A stretch of DNA of 54,560 nt from Neolewinella agarilytica (GCF_900110645.1 NZ_FOFB01000035.1:1-54560), one strand, 5' to 3'. Shown: positions 41,777 to 50,634, counted from the stretch's first letter. Program-made: numbers and translations. The notes: a model not told the origin generated them from the sequence alone.

Positions 41777-41820
41777 CCCCGGACGAAGCGGGGCTGCGTA
41801 GCAGTCCGCGTAGTCCGGGG
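41777..41820 (+). repeat. Hairpin between hutU and hutI
   Basis: CCCCGGAC and GTCCGGGG arms, then a GAA/GTA internal loop, a GCGG/CCGC inner stem and a 14-nt apex. It lies within the 81-nt gap of an operon, so it is more likely a processing or REP-like element than a full stop. Confidence 0.75.
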
Positions 41821-41832
41821 AAAAACTCCCCC

Positions 41833-43047
41833 ATGCTCTACCAAAATGCCCATCTCCTTCAAATTCGCCCCGCCAGCCAGCAATGGGTTGCGGGTACCGA
41901 CATGCGGGTACTCCCCGAACTAAAAGATGCCTGGCTACTAACTCAAAACGGCCGGATCAAAGCCTTCGGCCCGATGAGTGAATGTCCGCAAGGCCATCAC
42001 GAGGAGACCCTGGATTGTACGGACCGGATACTGATGCCCGCCTGGTGCGACAGCCACTCTCACCTCGTCTACGCCGGCAACCGGGAATCCGAATGGATGG
42101 ACCGGCTGAACGGGCTAACCTATGAGCAGGTCGCTGCACGAGGCGGAGGCATCGTTAACTCCGCTCAACTACTGAATGAGACGCCGGAAGAAGAGATCTA
42201 CCAACAGAGCAAGCTCCGGCTGCAGGAAGTAATCAGCCTCGGCACCGGTGCGCTGGAGATCAAGTCTGGCTATGGACTTACCCTGGAGGGAGAACTTAAG
42301 ATGCTGCGGGTTATCCGCCGGCTAAAGGAAGAAGCGCCGATTCCGATTCGGGCCACTTTTCTGGCGGCTCATGCTCTGCCCACCAGATACAAGGACGATA
42401 AGGCAGCCTACCTCCAGCTGGTCATTGACGAGATGCTGCCGCGCGTCGCTGGCGACGGATTGGCAGATTACATCGATGTCTTCTGTGAAAAAGGTTACTT
42501 CGACATTCAGGATACAGAACTGCTGATGGAGGCGGGCGCCAGGTATGGCCTGCCGGCCAAAATCCATGTAAACCAGTTTAATGCTTTTGGCGGCGTTGCC
42601 GCTGCCGTTCGTCATGGGGCCCTATCGGTGGATCATCTGGAAGAACTTGACCCTGTGGACGTAAGGGCATTAGCCGGGAGTAAGACCATGCCCGTCGCCC
42701 TGCCGGGCTGTTCTTTTTTTCTGGGCATTCCTTACACCCCCGGGCGAACGCTAATTGATGCAGGCCTGCCCCTTGCACTGGCTACGGATTTCAACCCGGG
42801 CTCTGCGCCTTCAGGAAACATGAATCTGGTGGTTGCCCTGGCCTGTAACAAAATGAAACTCACCCCGGAAGAAGCCATCAATGCAGCCACCCTGAATGGA
42901 GCCTATGCCATGGGCTTATCCTCCGAAACAGGCTCCATTACCGTAGGAAAGAGGACAAACCTTATCTTGACTAAACGAAATGTGTCCGTTTCTTCCTTTG
43001 GGTACCGGTTTGGCTCACCGTTAATCCAACAGGTGATCGAGCAATAA
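41833..43047 (+). CDS. hutI: Imidazolonepropionase
   Basis: 404 residues. Hydrolyses imidazolone propionate to N-formimidoyl-glutamate. Amidohydrolase motifs: MPAWCDSHSHLVYAGNRE, EIKSGYGLTLEGELKMLRVI, LAAHALPTRYK, SVDHLEEL and ALATDFNPGSAPSGNMNL. Third hut gene. Confidence 0.96.
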   Translation: MLYQNAHLLQIRPASQQWVAGTDMRVLPELKDAWLLTQNGRIKAFGPMSECPQGHHEETLDCTDRILMPAWCDSHSHLVYAGNRESEWMDRLNGLTYEQVAARGGGIVNSAQLLNETPEEEIYQQSKLRLQEVISLGTGALEIKSGYGLTLEGELKMLRVIRRLKEEAPIPIRATFLAAHALPTRYKDDKAAYLQLVIDEMLPRVAGDGLADYIDVFCEKGYFDIQDTELLMEAGARYGLPAKIHVNQFNAFGGVAAAVRHGALSVDHLEELDPVDVRALAGSKTMPVALPGCSFFLGIPYTPGRTLIDAGLPLALATDFNPGSAPSGNMNLVVALACNKMKLTPEEAINAATLNGAYAMGLSSETGSITVGKRTNLILTKRNVSVSSFGYRFGSPLIQQVIEQ

Positions 43048-43082
43048 TCGTTACGGCGCTTGGTGTTAACTTTACCCATAGT

Positions 43083-44054
43083 ATGCAGAAAAGTAATTAT
43101 TCTCCGCCCATACCTGATCTCTGGACAGGAAGAAAAACCGACCCCAGCCTGGGGAATGAATATTGGTATCAGTGCATAGAAATGCTGGATATCCGTCAGC
43201 CATTTCAAAAAACCGACTTACCGGATATCGCGCTCCTTGGCTATGCCTGTGAAGAAGGAGTGAGAAGAAACCAGGGCAGACCTGGCACTGCTAAAGGTCC
43301 GGAGGCGGCCCGCAAACAAATGGGGAAACTCGCTAACCATCTCGGAGGGAAACGGATAGCGGATGCGGGTAATGTGATTTGCCCGTCCGGCGATCTTGAA
43401 TCCACGCAAAAAACGCTCTCTTTTTCTATTTCAGAATTGATTAAAGCGGGCATATTCCCGATCGTCATTGGTGGCGGCCATGACATTGCTTACGGGCACT
43501 TTAATGGTATCCGTTCCGCAACCAAAGGCCGCATTGGCATCATCAACTTTGATGCTCATTTTGACTTACGAGAGCCTCTTGACGGTCCTACTTCGGGCAC
43601 TCCCTTCAACCAGATTCTGAAAGAAAACGAAGGGGTAGGCTATCTGGCCGTTGGCATTCAACGATCGGCCAACCCTCCCTCACTTTTTAACACCGCTGAG
43701 TCTTACCGGGTAGACTATGTGTTGAATTTGCATTGCTGCATCAACACCGATTTTCGTAAAGCCGTCATTGAACGCATAATCACCTTTACGGAAAGATTTG
43801 ACCATATCTATATCACCATCGACATGGACGGCTTTTCATCTGCCGTTGCGCCCGGAGTGAGTGCCCCATCTCCTATAGGATACCTTCCTCCTTTTTTCTT
43901 TCCGACACTGACGGCGGCCCTGGCAACCGGGAAAGTGGCCAGCATTGACATTGCAGAATTCAACCCTGTTTTTGATCAGGATGGCATGACCGGCAAACTG
44001 GTAGCTAACGTTGTGGAGACGATTGTTTCCTCGAAGAGCAAGCCATCGGTCTGA
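43083..44054 (+). CDS. hutG: Formimidoylglutamase
   Basis: 323 residues of the arginase/agmatinase fold. Manganese ligands: GGGHDIAYGHF, INFDAHFDLRE and ITIDMDGFSSAVAPG. Splits N-formimidoyl-glutamate to glutamate and formamide, ending the short hut pathway with no folate step. 35 nt after hutI, last gene of the operon; a bidirectional hairpin follows. Confidence 0.95.
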   Translation: MQKSNYSPPIPDLWTGRKTDPSLGNEYWYQCIEMLDIRQPFQKTDLPDIALLGYACEEGVRRNQGRPGTAKGPEAARKQMGKLANHLGGKRIADAGNVICPSGDLESTQKTLSFSISELIKAGIFPIVIGGGHDIAYGHFNGIRSATKGRIGIINFDAHFDLREPLDGPTSGTPFNQILKENEGVGYLAVGIQRSANPPSLFNTAESYRVDYVLNLHCCINTDFRKAVIERIITFTERFDHIYITIDMDGFSSAVAPGVSAPSPIGYLPPFFFPTLTAALATGKVASIDIAEFNPVFDQDGMTGKLVANVVETIVSSKSKPSV

Positions 44055-44061
44055 CCAAAAG

Positions 44062-44095
44062 AAAAAACCCGGCCGACATAATGCCGACCGGGTTT
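44062..44095. terminator. Bidirectional hairpin terminator
   Basis: Stem AAACCCGG/CCGGGTTT between hutG and the convergent lipoprotein gene. On the minus strand it runs into a T6 tract, so it is a good intrinsic terminator for the lipoprotein gene and a weaker one for hutG. Confidence 0.75.
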
Positions 44096-44125
44096 CAAAT
44101 AAAAGATGACTTTCAAAAATCAGTT

Positions 44126-45319
44126 TCAAATGGTCCGATAGCTATTCGCTAACCGGTCCTGTAATTGTGGTTTAAGCACTTCGGCAGCGTCCAGGATCAG
44201 TGCCTCGTTGGAAGGGAACTGTACCGGGCGGTTGCCAATCCGGCGACGCGTACTGCTGCTAAGCGCCCGGCGGTCTCCCCGGAAGGTACTGGCGTAGTTT
44301 TCAAAGATCGCTTCCGCCGTCAGTTCCTCTTCATCAACAATGCGGCGGTTCACGTTATCGTAGAGCACGAGGCTACCACTAACGATGGCGGACTTGGTCT
44401 GCAAGACTTCCGTGATATCAGCACGAACGGTAATCCGGCGTACACGGGTGATGTCGTTCCCCAGGGAATCCTTGGCGACATTGCCGTTAGCGTCAAGTAC
44501 GTACTCCGTTCCATCATTGATTTCCTGCTCGTCGATGTAAGAACGCTCAGAAATGCGCTCGGGGCTCACCTGGATGTTACGGATAACGATGCGGGCGTTA
44601 TAGTCATAGTCTCTTCCCGCTACGGCGTTGAAGTCATACGTTCTCCAACGATCATTCATGTCGGAAGTACGTACGCGGAGAAGCTCCTGCTCAAAACCAC
44701 GGGGGAGGTAGCCACCCGATTCATTAGCCATGCTAACGGCGATGTACACCCGGCCGAGTTCTTCGGCTTCGAGCGCCAATACGTTAGCATTGCGGTAGTT
44801 GCTACGGAAACGATTGATTTGATTGAAGGTACTGTAAGCCTGGCGGGCAGCGGCTTTGTCGCCGGCCCGGCCGGCAGCCAGGAGCTCACTCGCTTCGCTG
44901 TAGTACTGGTTAGCAGCCTTTTCAGCGGCCTCCGTCATTAGTCCCTCAAGACGAACGAAACGGAATTCAGCCTGGTACCCGTTCTTATCCACCAGCGGCA
45001 GCAGGGGCCGCAGGGCATCCTGACGGCGCTGCATCGTGCTGTAAAGACTATGCACCCGCGCCCAGTCAGTGTTTCCACTTTCGCTCATACGGCGGGCTTT
45101 AGCCATGTCTTCTGCCGTCAGGCGATTGAAAGCATCTTCCAGTGCGGCCACGTACTTAGGGTTCTTTTTCTGCTTACCGGTCAGGCGGCGCTGCGCCAGG
45201 GCGATGGTTTCTTCGTAGTTACCGGATTCTATCAGGTTGTCCACAGACTTACAAGAAGGCATCATCAGTAACAAGATGGCCAGGAAAGCAAAAATTTGAA
45301 TGGGGCTATGCGTTTTCAT
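44126..45319 (-). CDS. Lipoprotein with helical (TPR-like) N-terminal half, unknown
   Basis: 397 residues from the ATG at 45319 (the upstream TTG adds two residues). Lipoprotein signal with lipid Cys 23 (LLLMMPSCKS). Residues 25-190 are charged and helical (ETIALAQRRLTGKQKKNPKY, then ALEDAFNRLTAEDMAKA), suggesting TPR-like packing. Residues 190-390 are beta-rich with repeated R and D. Conserved-looking but not recognised as a named family. Convergent with hutG, divergent from the MBOAT gene. Confidence 0.8.
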   Translation of the reverse strand: MKTHSPIQIFAFLAILLLMMPSCKSVDNLIESGNYEETIALAQRRLTGKQKKNPKYVAALEDAFNRLTAEDMAKARRMSESGNTDWARVHSLYSTMQRRQDALRPLLPLVDKNGYQAEFRFVRLEGLMTEAAEKAANQYYSEASELLAAGRAGDKAAARQAYSTFNQINRFRSNYRNANVLALEAEELGRVYIAVSMANESGGYLPRGFEQELLRVRTSDMNDRWRTYDFNAVAGRDYDYNARIVIRNIQVSPERISERSYIDEQEINDGTEYVLDANGNVAKDSLGNDITRVRRITVRADITEVLQTKSAIVSGSLVLYDNVNRRIVDEEELTAEAIFENYASTFRGDRRALSSSTRRRIGNRPVQFPSNEALILDAAEVLKPQLQDRLANSYRTI

Positions 45320-45513
45320 AATCAATACATTTAAGGTGTGTCACGATAAAGGAAGCAGGGGCGAGACCTGTTATCTCCTTTGTTTACACTAAAATACGAC
45401 CTGATTTGCCCGAGGATGCTTACCAATAATTTAAAGGAAATTAAGATATGTTAAGGGCGAAATGACACTATGTCCTGTCTGGCTGATATAAACCGGCGAT
45501 GGGATGGTTTTGG

Positions 45514-45532
45514 GGCGCGAACGCGGGTGCAG
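45514..45532 (-). repeat. Dispersed repeat family 1, copy 18 (CGCGGGTGCAG variant)
   Basis: GGCGCGAACGCGGGTGCAG, one base changed in the core. Confidence 0.75.
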
Positions 45533-45568
45533 GGGTGAGTTAATGAGCAAAGAAGATTTACCTGGCTT

Positions 45569-45592
45569 CCACGCGCTCCAGCGCGTGTACGG
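45569..45592. repeat. Hairpin repeat family 2, copy 3
   Basis: CACGCGC-TCCA-GCGCGTG stem; shorter than copies 1 and 2. Confidence 0.75.
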
Positions 45593-45664
45593 ACTCATCT
45601 CGCTCCGGCGCGACGAGGCTAACCGAACTATCAGCACGCATGGCGGGAGCATGCTTAGCCCGTT

Positions 45665-45690
45665 CACGCGCAGGAGCGCGTGATGACCGG
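45665..45690. repeat. Hairpin repeat family 2, copy 4
   Basis: CACGCGC-AGGA-GCGCGTG, followed by ATGACCGG. It lies 23 nt before the GTG start of the MBOAT gene, so it is in its leader. Confidence 0.75.
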
Positions 45691-45713
45691 ATTCAAAGCC
45701 CTATTTTCACCCC

Positions 45714-47132
45714 GTGGTTTTCTCCTCCATCCTCTTCCTGCTTTACTTTCTACCCGTTTTCCTACTGGTATACACACTGGTACCCGCCAGGGCGAAGAAT
45801 GCCGTACTCCTTGCTTTTTCAACCTTGTTTTACGCCTGGGGAGCCCCCGTCTTCGTTTTCGTCTTAGTGGCCTCGACGATCATCGACTTTTACCTCGTCC
45901 GTTCCTTGCACCTTGCGTCCGCGCCCCAAAAGCGGAAAAGTTGGTTACTCCTTTCCCTGGGTATGAATATCGGATTACTGGCCTACTTTAAGTACGCCAA
46001 CTTCTTTGTGGATAATGTCAACGCTGCCCTTACGGCAGCTGGAATCAACGCCATCGCCTGGACCTCCGTCGCCCTACCCATCGGCATCAGCTTTTACACT
46101 TTTCAGACCCTGACGTACTCCATCGATGTCTACCGCCGCGAGATGGAGCCCCTCGAAAAGGTAAGCGATTACCTCGTATACATTCTCTCCTTCCCGCAGA
46201 TGATTGCCGGCCCGATCGTCCGCTTTCAGGAAGTGGCGGCTCAACTACGGGAACGGGTCACCCTGCCCGAAGATCAACTCATCGGTTTTGTTCGCTTTAC
46301 CCTCGGACTGGCCAAAAAGGTCTTCATCGCCAACGTACTTGGCGCGGAAGCCGACCGGATTTTCGGCCTGGACGCCTCCCCCGACATGGCCACCGCCTGG
46401 CTCGGTGCCATCGCCTATGCCGGGCAGATATACTTTGACTTTGCCGGCTATTCCGATATGGCCATTGGCCTGGGTCGAATGATGGGCTTTCGGTTCCCCG
46501 AAAATTTCAACAGCCCTTACGTCGCGACCAACATCACCGACTTCTGGCGGCGCTGGCACATTACCCTCGGCCGTTGGATGAGAGACTATCTCTACATCCC
46601 GCTGGGCGGTAACCGGGTGAGCAGTAAAGCGCGGCTTTATTTCAACCTTTGGGTTGTGTTTCTACTCTCCGGCCTCTGGCACGGAGCATCCTGGAACTTT
46701 GTCATCTGGGGAGCTTTCCACGGCACTTTCCTCATCCTGGACCGACTCTTCCTCGCTAAATGGACCGAGCGGATGGGCCGTTTCCCAGCAGCCGTGCTAA
46801 CCTGCTTCATCGTTATTATCGGCTGGGTCTTTTTTCGGATGGAAACCTTCAGTGAAGCGACGGATTATCTCTCCGCGATGTTTGGGGGAGCCTGGACGGG
46901 CCTGCCGGCCACCAGCGCCAAGTTTTGGTGGACCCTTGGCGTTAGCCTGATCGCCAGCGGGGCCGTGCTGACGGCTGCAGGCAGAAAAATAGAAGGCCTC
47001 TTATACCCAAAGGCATTCACGGATTGGCGCACCGCCCTCCCCTACCTGGTGATTAGTCTGTTCACCTACGCCTTTGCCTGTGCGGTGATTACCGGACAGG
47101 GCTTCAACCCCTTTATCTATTTCCGGTTCTGA
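45714..47132 (+). CDS. MBOAT-family membrane O-acyltransferase (AlgI-like)
   Basis: 472 residues from a GTG at 45714. About ten membrane segments. Family motifs: LPIGISFYTFQTLTYSIDVY, FPQMIAGPIVRF, YFDFAGYSDMAIGLGRMMGF, WRRWHITLGRWMRDYLYIPL and the catalytic-His region LWHGASWNFVIWGAFHG. Acetylates or acylates exopolysaccharide or another envelope polymer, passing the acyl group outward. Convergent (4 nt apart) with an AlgJ/SGNH-like gene that would finish the transfer, the usual AlgI-AlgJ pairing. A family-1 repeat (45907) is inside and encodes LHLASAP in a loop. Confidence 0.93.
   Translation: MVFSSILFLLYFLPVFLLVYTLVPARAKNAVLLAFSTLFYAWGAPVFVFVLVASTIIDFYLVRSLHLASAPQKRKSWLLLSLGMNIGLLAYFKYANFFVDNVNAALTAAGINAIAWTSVALPIGISFYTFQTLTYSIDVYRREMEPLEKVSDYLVYILSFPQMIAGPIVRFQEVAAQLRERVTLPEDQLIGFVRFTLGLAKKVFIANVLGAEADRIFGLDASPDMATAWLGAIAYAGQIYFDFAGYSDMAIGLGRMMGFRFPENFNSPYVATNITDFWRRWHITLGRWMRDYLYIPLGGNRVSSKARLYFNLWVVFLLSGLWHGASWNFVIWGAFHGTFLILDRLFLAKWTERMGRFPAAVLTCFIVIIGWVFFRMETFSEATDYLSAMFGGAWTGLPATSAKFWWTLGVSLIASGAVLTAAGRKIEGLLYPKAFTDWRTALPYLVISLFTYAFACAVITGQGFNPFIYFRF
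45907..45925 (+). repeat. Dispersed repeat family 1, copy 19, inside MBOAT gene
   Basis: TGCACCTTGCGTCCGCGCC, with one extra T in the core. Encodes LHLASAP after the second membrane segment. Confidence 0.7.
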
Positions 47133-47136
47133 GTAT

Positions 47137-48402
47137 CTATTCCCGCCGATCCAACACATACCGGGCTTCCCGCCAGATTACCGTATCCAGCGGTTGATTC
47201 CTTGCTGTTGCCTTTTCCTTCATGTAAGCCAGCCATTCCGGTTTGGCCCGGATCTCTTCCACGATTTCAAGCAACTCTCTTTGCGCTACCGCCGGATCCG
47301 CGGGCGTAGCGAAGGCCTTCAAGGCCGCTTTCAGGAAGCCGTTTGACAGTCGGTGATAATGAGACTCCGTTTCCCACAAGATCACCAGGTCGTACTTCGC
47401 CAGCTCATATCTCAGGTCGAGTTCCGAAGCGGGGCCGGCATCCTGCCCACCCCGCATAACCCGGTTGAAGTAATACCAGAAGTCCCCTCCGTGGAAGAAC
47501 TTGTCGCTAAAGCCCTGGTGGAGGTACATGTTCCAGTAGAAGCTATCCCCGATGACCAGCACTTTGGGCTGTGTTTTTTCCGGATGCTCCACTCGCCAGT
47601 GGGGGTACGCCAAAGGGTAGCCGACTGGCTCGCCGGGCAGGTTCATTCCCCGGTAGATATCCGCTTCGCTACCCCGTTGCTCTGCGCTGATTTCCAGCGA
47701 ATCCAGCACCAGGTCCGGCATATCGATCTGGCGGCTGGCCTCCAGGTAATTGATCAGGGAGTCCATGACCAGATACTGCCCGTACTTACTCCAGTGAATA
47801 CCCAGCTTGGGGAACAAAGGATAGGGCGTGGTGGATTTCAGGCGGCGAAACCAGTTGTTCAGGTCGAGGAAGTCAATATTCTGCTCCCGGAGAACCCGGA
47901 GGAGTTCTTCTTCATTCGTGCGGGCGGGCGGGCGGCTGGCGTAGGGTTCCGGGTGGTACTCCGGAAAGTAAGTCCCTTTGCCGGCGGCCATCACTACCAG
48001 CAGGTCGACGTTCATCTCAGCCAGGGAGTCGCGCACGCGGTTAAGTCTTCCGCCCAACTCATCAAAATGCCTTACGCCCTGATAATTGCCTCCCGTAGCG
48101 GCTTCCAGGTAGGTATCTTCAAAGAGGTAATCGTTTTTGCCAATCACCACATCACGAGCCGTTGGGTGGTTGAAGATGCTGTACTCCTTTTGGTTATTCC
48201 AGCGAACGAGGGTGTTGCGGGCACCGAACTGTTCGTTGAGCCGGCGCGCAGCGCCGGCCTGGAAGTCCCCCGACCACCAGTCAGCCCATGACCACTCCGG
48301 CCCGGCCACCGGCCGGTGGTTGGACAGCTTCTCCCCTACCCGGCCAAAAAAGAGCAAGGGTAGCAGTAAGCAGAGTAGCAAGAGGATTTGCAGCAAACGC
48401 AT
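47137..48402 (-). CDS. AlgJ/AlgX-like SGNH-hydrolase-fold protein
   Basis: 421 residues. An N-terminal membrane anchor (LLQILLLLCLLLPLLFFG) places the rest in the periplasm. The fold follows the AlgX/AlgJ acetyltransferase family: VVIGKNDYLFED, VVMAAGKGTYFPEYHP, LGIHWSKYGQYLV and VLVIGDSFYWNMYL, where the GDS serine and the HW histidine form the SGNH site. It would move acyl groups from the MBOAT partner to a polysaccharide. Stop codon lies 4 nt from the MBOAT stop, in convergent orientation. Confidence 0.87.
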   Translation of the reverse strand: MRLLQILLLLCLLLPLLFFGRVGEKLSNHRPVAGPEWSWADWWSGDFQAGAARRLNEQFGARNTLVRWNNQKEYSIFNHPTARDVVIGKNDYLFEDTYLEAATGGNYQGVRHFDELGGRLNRVRDSLAEMNVDLLVVMAAGKGTYFPEYHPEPYASRPPARTNEEELLRVLREQNIDFLDLNNWFRRLKSTTPYPLFPKLGIHWSKYGQYLVMDSLINYLEASRQIDMPDLVLDSLEISAEQRGSEADIYRGMNLPGEPVGYPLAYPHWRVEHPEKTQPKVLVIGDSFYWNMYLHQGFSDKFFHGGDFWYYFNRVMRGGQDAGPASELDLRYELAKYDLVILWETESHYHRLSNGFLKAALKAFATPADPAVAQRELLEIVEEIRAKPEWLAYMKEKATARNQPLDTVIWREARYVLDRRE

Positions 48403-48430
48403 CGTAAGGCGAAGATCGGAAATAGATGGC

Positions 48431-48697
48431 TTAGCGCCCGGTTAGCTCTAGCGCCTCCAGAAAATCAATCACTTTTTCTTCGGGCATTTCGCAAGGCTTC
48501 AACTGCAGCCCGGCCCGGGTTTTGTATAGATTCAAACTAATGAAATCAGCTCCGCCCAGCTCTTCGGCGAAGAGCTTATGGCTACGGCCTCCGTTAAAGG
48601 AGCGGTGGCTTAGTCCATAGGTTTTACCCCGAAAAGACCCCGTTGAATACCCAAGGGGAACCAGTAAGAGCTTATCGTACCATCCAGGATGGATCAT
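48431..48697 (-). CDS. Small conserved-looking protein, unknown
   Basis: 88 residues, no signal or membrane segment. Regular motifs PLGYSTGSFRGKTYGLSHRS, FNGGRSHKLFAEELGGADFI and LKPCEMPEEKVIDFL look like a conserved Bacteroidota family whose function I do not know. Start codon overlaps the stop of the upstream gene as ATGA, so the pair is translationally coupled. Confidence 0.75.
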   Translation of the reverse strand: MIHPGWYDKLLLVPLGYSTGSFRGKTYGLSHRSFNGGRSHKLFAEELGGADFISLNLYKTRAGLQLKPCEMPEEKVIDFLEALELTGR

Positions 48698-48954
48698 TTT
48701 TTTCTTCTGGCACCATTACCGATCAGCCCCAGGTCAAGCAGTACCGCAATAACTAAGCCAACGGTCTGAACAGACCCCGGAAAGTAATGCTCAGAAATGC
48801 CATACCAGAGTACCGTTAGCGGCATAAAGAAAAAGCCCAGAATCGGCCATAAAATACCATCAAAGGCAGTCTTCCACCATCCCGTAAAGAGGTAGAGGAC
48901 AACAATCATAAATCTGGGAAAAAAGTATCCGATGAGAAGTGACAGAATGGGCAT
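48694..48954 (-). CDS. Small integral membrane protein
   Basis: 86 residues from the ATG at 48954; the longer frame to 49062 reads through a repeat. Three hydrophobic segments (MPILSLLIGYFFPRF, ILWPILGFFFMPLTVLWYGI, VGLVIAVLLDLGLIG), ending in GARRKK. Unknown function; coupled to the next gene. Confidence 0.75.
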   Translation of the reverse strand: MPILSLLIGYFFPRFMIVVLYLFTGWWKTAFDGILWPILGFFFMPLTVLWYGISEHYFPGSVQTVGLVIAVLLDLGLIGNGARRKK

Positions 48955-49040
48955 AAGGAGTGGGATTTTATACTGGAACGAGTTAAAAGGGGCAGATGAT
49001 CGCCCGCAGCGAAAAAAATCTGAGGAGGCCAGCGGAGCAG

Positions 49041-49061
49041 GGTGCGCAAACGCAGGATGCA
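49041..49061 (-). repeat. Dispersed repeat family 1, copy 20 (GCAGGATGCA variant)
   Basis: GGTGCGCAAACGCAGGATGCA, 87 nt before the membrane-protein start and in its direction. Confidence 0.75.
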
Positions 49062-49141
49062 AAGATTCCTATCCAGAGCAGAGACTTTGGCCTTCTCTCA
49101 GCATCTAAGCTTCTTCTTCATTGCTCTTACAAAGAATGCTC

Positions 49142-49159
49142 TGCACCTGCGGCCGCGCC
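49142..49159 (+). repeat. Dispersed repeat family 1, copy 21
   Basis: TGCACCTGCGGCCGCGCC; the flanks CTCTGCA and CCTGCAGAG add a further inverted symmetry. Confidence 0.9.
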
Positions 49160-49709
49160 CCTGCAGAGCTTACCGAAGTACTAAACCGGAAGTGGGTAAA
49201 GCGTGGAATGATTCTCTAAATCAGGACTGAGAGATCCCAAACCCCGGTGAATTCCGGGGACCTTAAATCCGATGGCTAAACAGCTCCACGACAAAGGGGT
49301 AAAAATAATATTTGGCATAAAGCTGCACAAGCAAGCGCTTAAGTGTTCTAACAAGCTAAATCCGTTTATTTTCCTTGCTAAATATTTTTTCGACAAAATA
49401 TTTGCATTTTTGAACTATGATTGTAACTTGCAGCCGACAATTTTATATACGGTCCACAAGCTACATTCCAATACGACCGTTTTTTTGAACACGCTTTTTC
49501 TGCCAACTGCTCCTTAATTAGGTATTCAGTTGGTAAACCAACATTCGAACAAACAACATCGCTGCTAAATCTGGCTCACCTGTCGTGGTGAGACCTGACG
49601 AGTATTTTCCGTGCCGTGGATTTCCATCCGTCGACGACGACACGACCGCTCTGACGGGATTACTATGCCAATAAGCCAGTCTATTATATTCACCATTTAT
49701 CATGTACTA

Positions 49710-50591
49710 ATGAAACCATCTTTATTTCTCGCCGCCATTTGCGGCCTCTTCGTATTCACCAGCTGTACTGAGGACCAGCAAGCTATCTCTGTAGAGGAAG
49801 CACCAACCACTGACTTTGCCTTCATCCATGACCATGACGAAGACGGTCACACCGGCCTTCCCGAGGTTGACTTTGCCGGCGCTTTAGAAGAGCACGCCGA
49901 AGCCACCTCCGAAGACTACTTTGACGCCGAGCGAGTGCAAATCACTCGTCCTGACGGCACGACGGAAACCCGCTACCTCGTTGGTGGCGACATTGAACTG
50001 ACTAAGGACGAACTGACCACCTTCCAGGGCTTCGACGCGGCTATGGAAAAGCAATACCGCACCAACAATCTGGTAAGCGACAACAACATCTCCGTTATCG
50101 GTTACACCGGTGGCAACTATGCCTTGACCAGCAAAATGAGAACTGCTCTGCAGTGGGCCATCAACAACTATAATGCACTGAACACAAATAAGACCTTCAC
50201 CCTGAGTTTCCGGGCTGCAACAAACGCTGACATTGTCGTTTACCGGAACTTCAACAACAGTGGAGCCGGCGGCAGTGCCGGGTTCCCTTCCGGTGGCAGT
50301 CCTTACAAATGGGTTCAGATTTACGCTGGAATGCAGAACTATGACACTAACACCAATGAGCACGTAATGACGCACGAGATTGGTCACTCTATGGGTCTGC
50401 GTCACACTGACTGGTTTAGCCGCCAGTCCTGTGGTCAGTCTGGCGAGTCCGCCGGATCAACCGGAGCTGTTCACATTCCCGGCACACCAACCGGCTACGA
50501 TGCCAACTCCGTAATGCTGGCTTGTTTTGGCTCTGGTGAAGACGGTGAATTCGGTTTCTACGACCGGGTTGCCCTGGAGACGATTTACTAA
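49710..50591 (+). CDS. M57-type (HEIGH) zinc metalloprotease lipoprotein
   Basis: 293 residues from the ATG at 49710, which opens a lipoprotein signal (LFLAAICGLFVFTSC, Cys 19). The zinc site is THEIGHSMGLRHTDW: His222, Glu223, His226 and His232, characteristic of dual-action HEIGH metallopeptidases. An acidic propeptide-like region lies between the signal and the protease domain (which begins near VIGYTGGNYALT). Envelope or released protease. Followed by a strong bidirectional terminator. Confidence 0.9.
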   Translation: MKPSLFLAAICGLFVFTSCTEDQQAISVEEAPTTDFAFIHDHDEDGHTGLPEVDFAGALEEHAEATSEDYFDAERVQITRPDGTTETRYLVGGDIELTKDELTTFQGFDAAMEKQYRTNNLVSDNNISVIGYTGGNYALTSKMRTALQWAINNYNALNTNKTFTLSFRAATNADIVVYRNFNNSGAGGSAGFPSGGSPYKWVQIYAGMQNYDTNTNEHVMTHEIGHSMGLRHTDWFSRQSCGQSGESAGSTGAVHIPGTPTGYDANSVMLACFGSGEDGEFGFYDRVALETIY

Positions 50592-50634
50592 GCATCATCA
50601 ATGCTGATTACCTTTTGGGGTAACGTAAATACAA

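Larger units (their letters stand above)
45320..45713. other. 394-bp intergenic region with hairpin cluster
   Basis: Holds a family-1 copy (45514), two family-2 hairpins (45569 and 45665) and further short inverted repeats between them (CTCG...CGAG near 45597-45617, AGCA...TGCT near 45632-45655). No gene seen. Confidence 0.65.
48955..49709. other. 755-bp intergenic region
   Basis: Holds two family-1 copies (49041, 49142), a CCCCGG-TGAATT-CCGGGG hairpin (49242-49259), a short dyad GTTGGTAAACCAAC (49529-49542) and an AT-rich stretch (about 49300-49500). An 81-codon frame at 49272-49517 has no initiation context or coding signature and I do not call it a gene. Confidence 0.6.

Noticed and set aside
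44062..44095. Hairpin after hutG considered as an attenuator of hut
   Set aside because: It lies after the last gene and has its T-tract on the minus strand, so it fits a terminator between convergent genes.
49272..49517. 81-codon plus-strand frame in the AT-rich intergenic region
   Set aside because: No start context, no homology recognised and composition like the flanking non-coding DNA.
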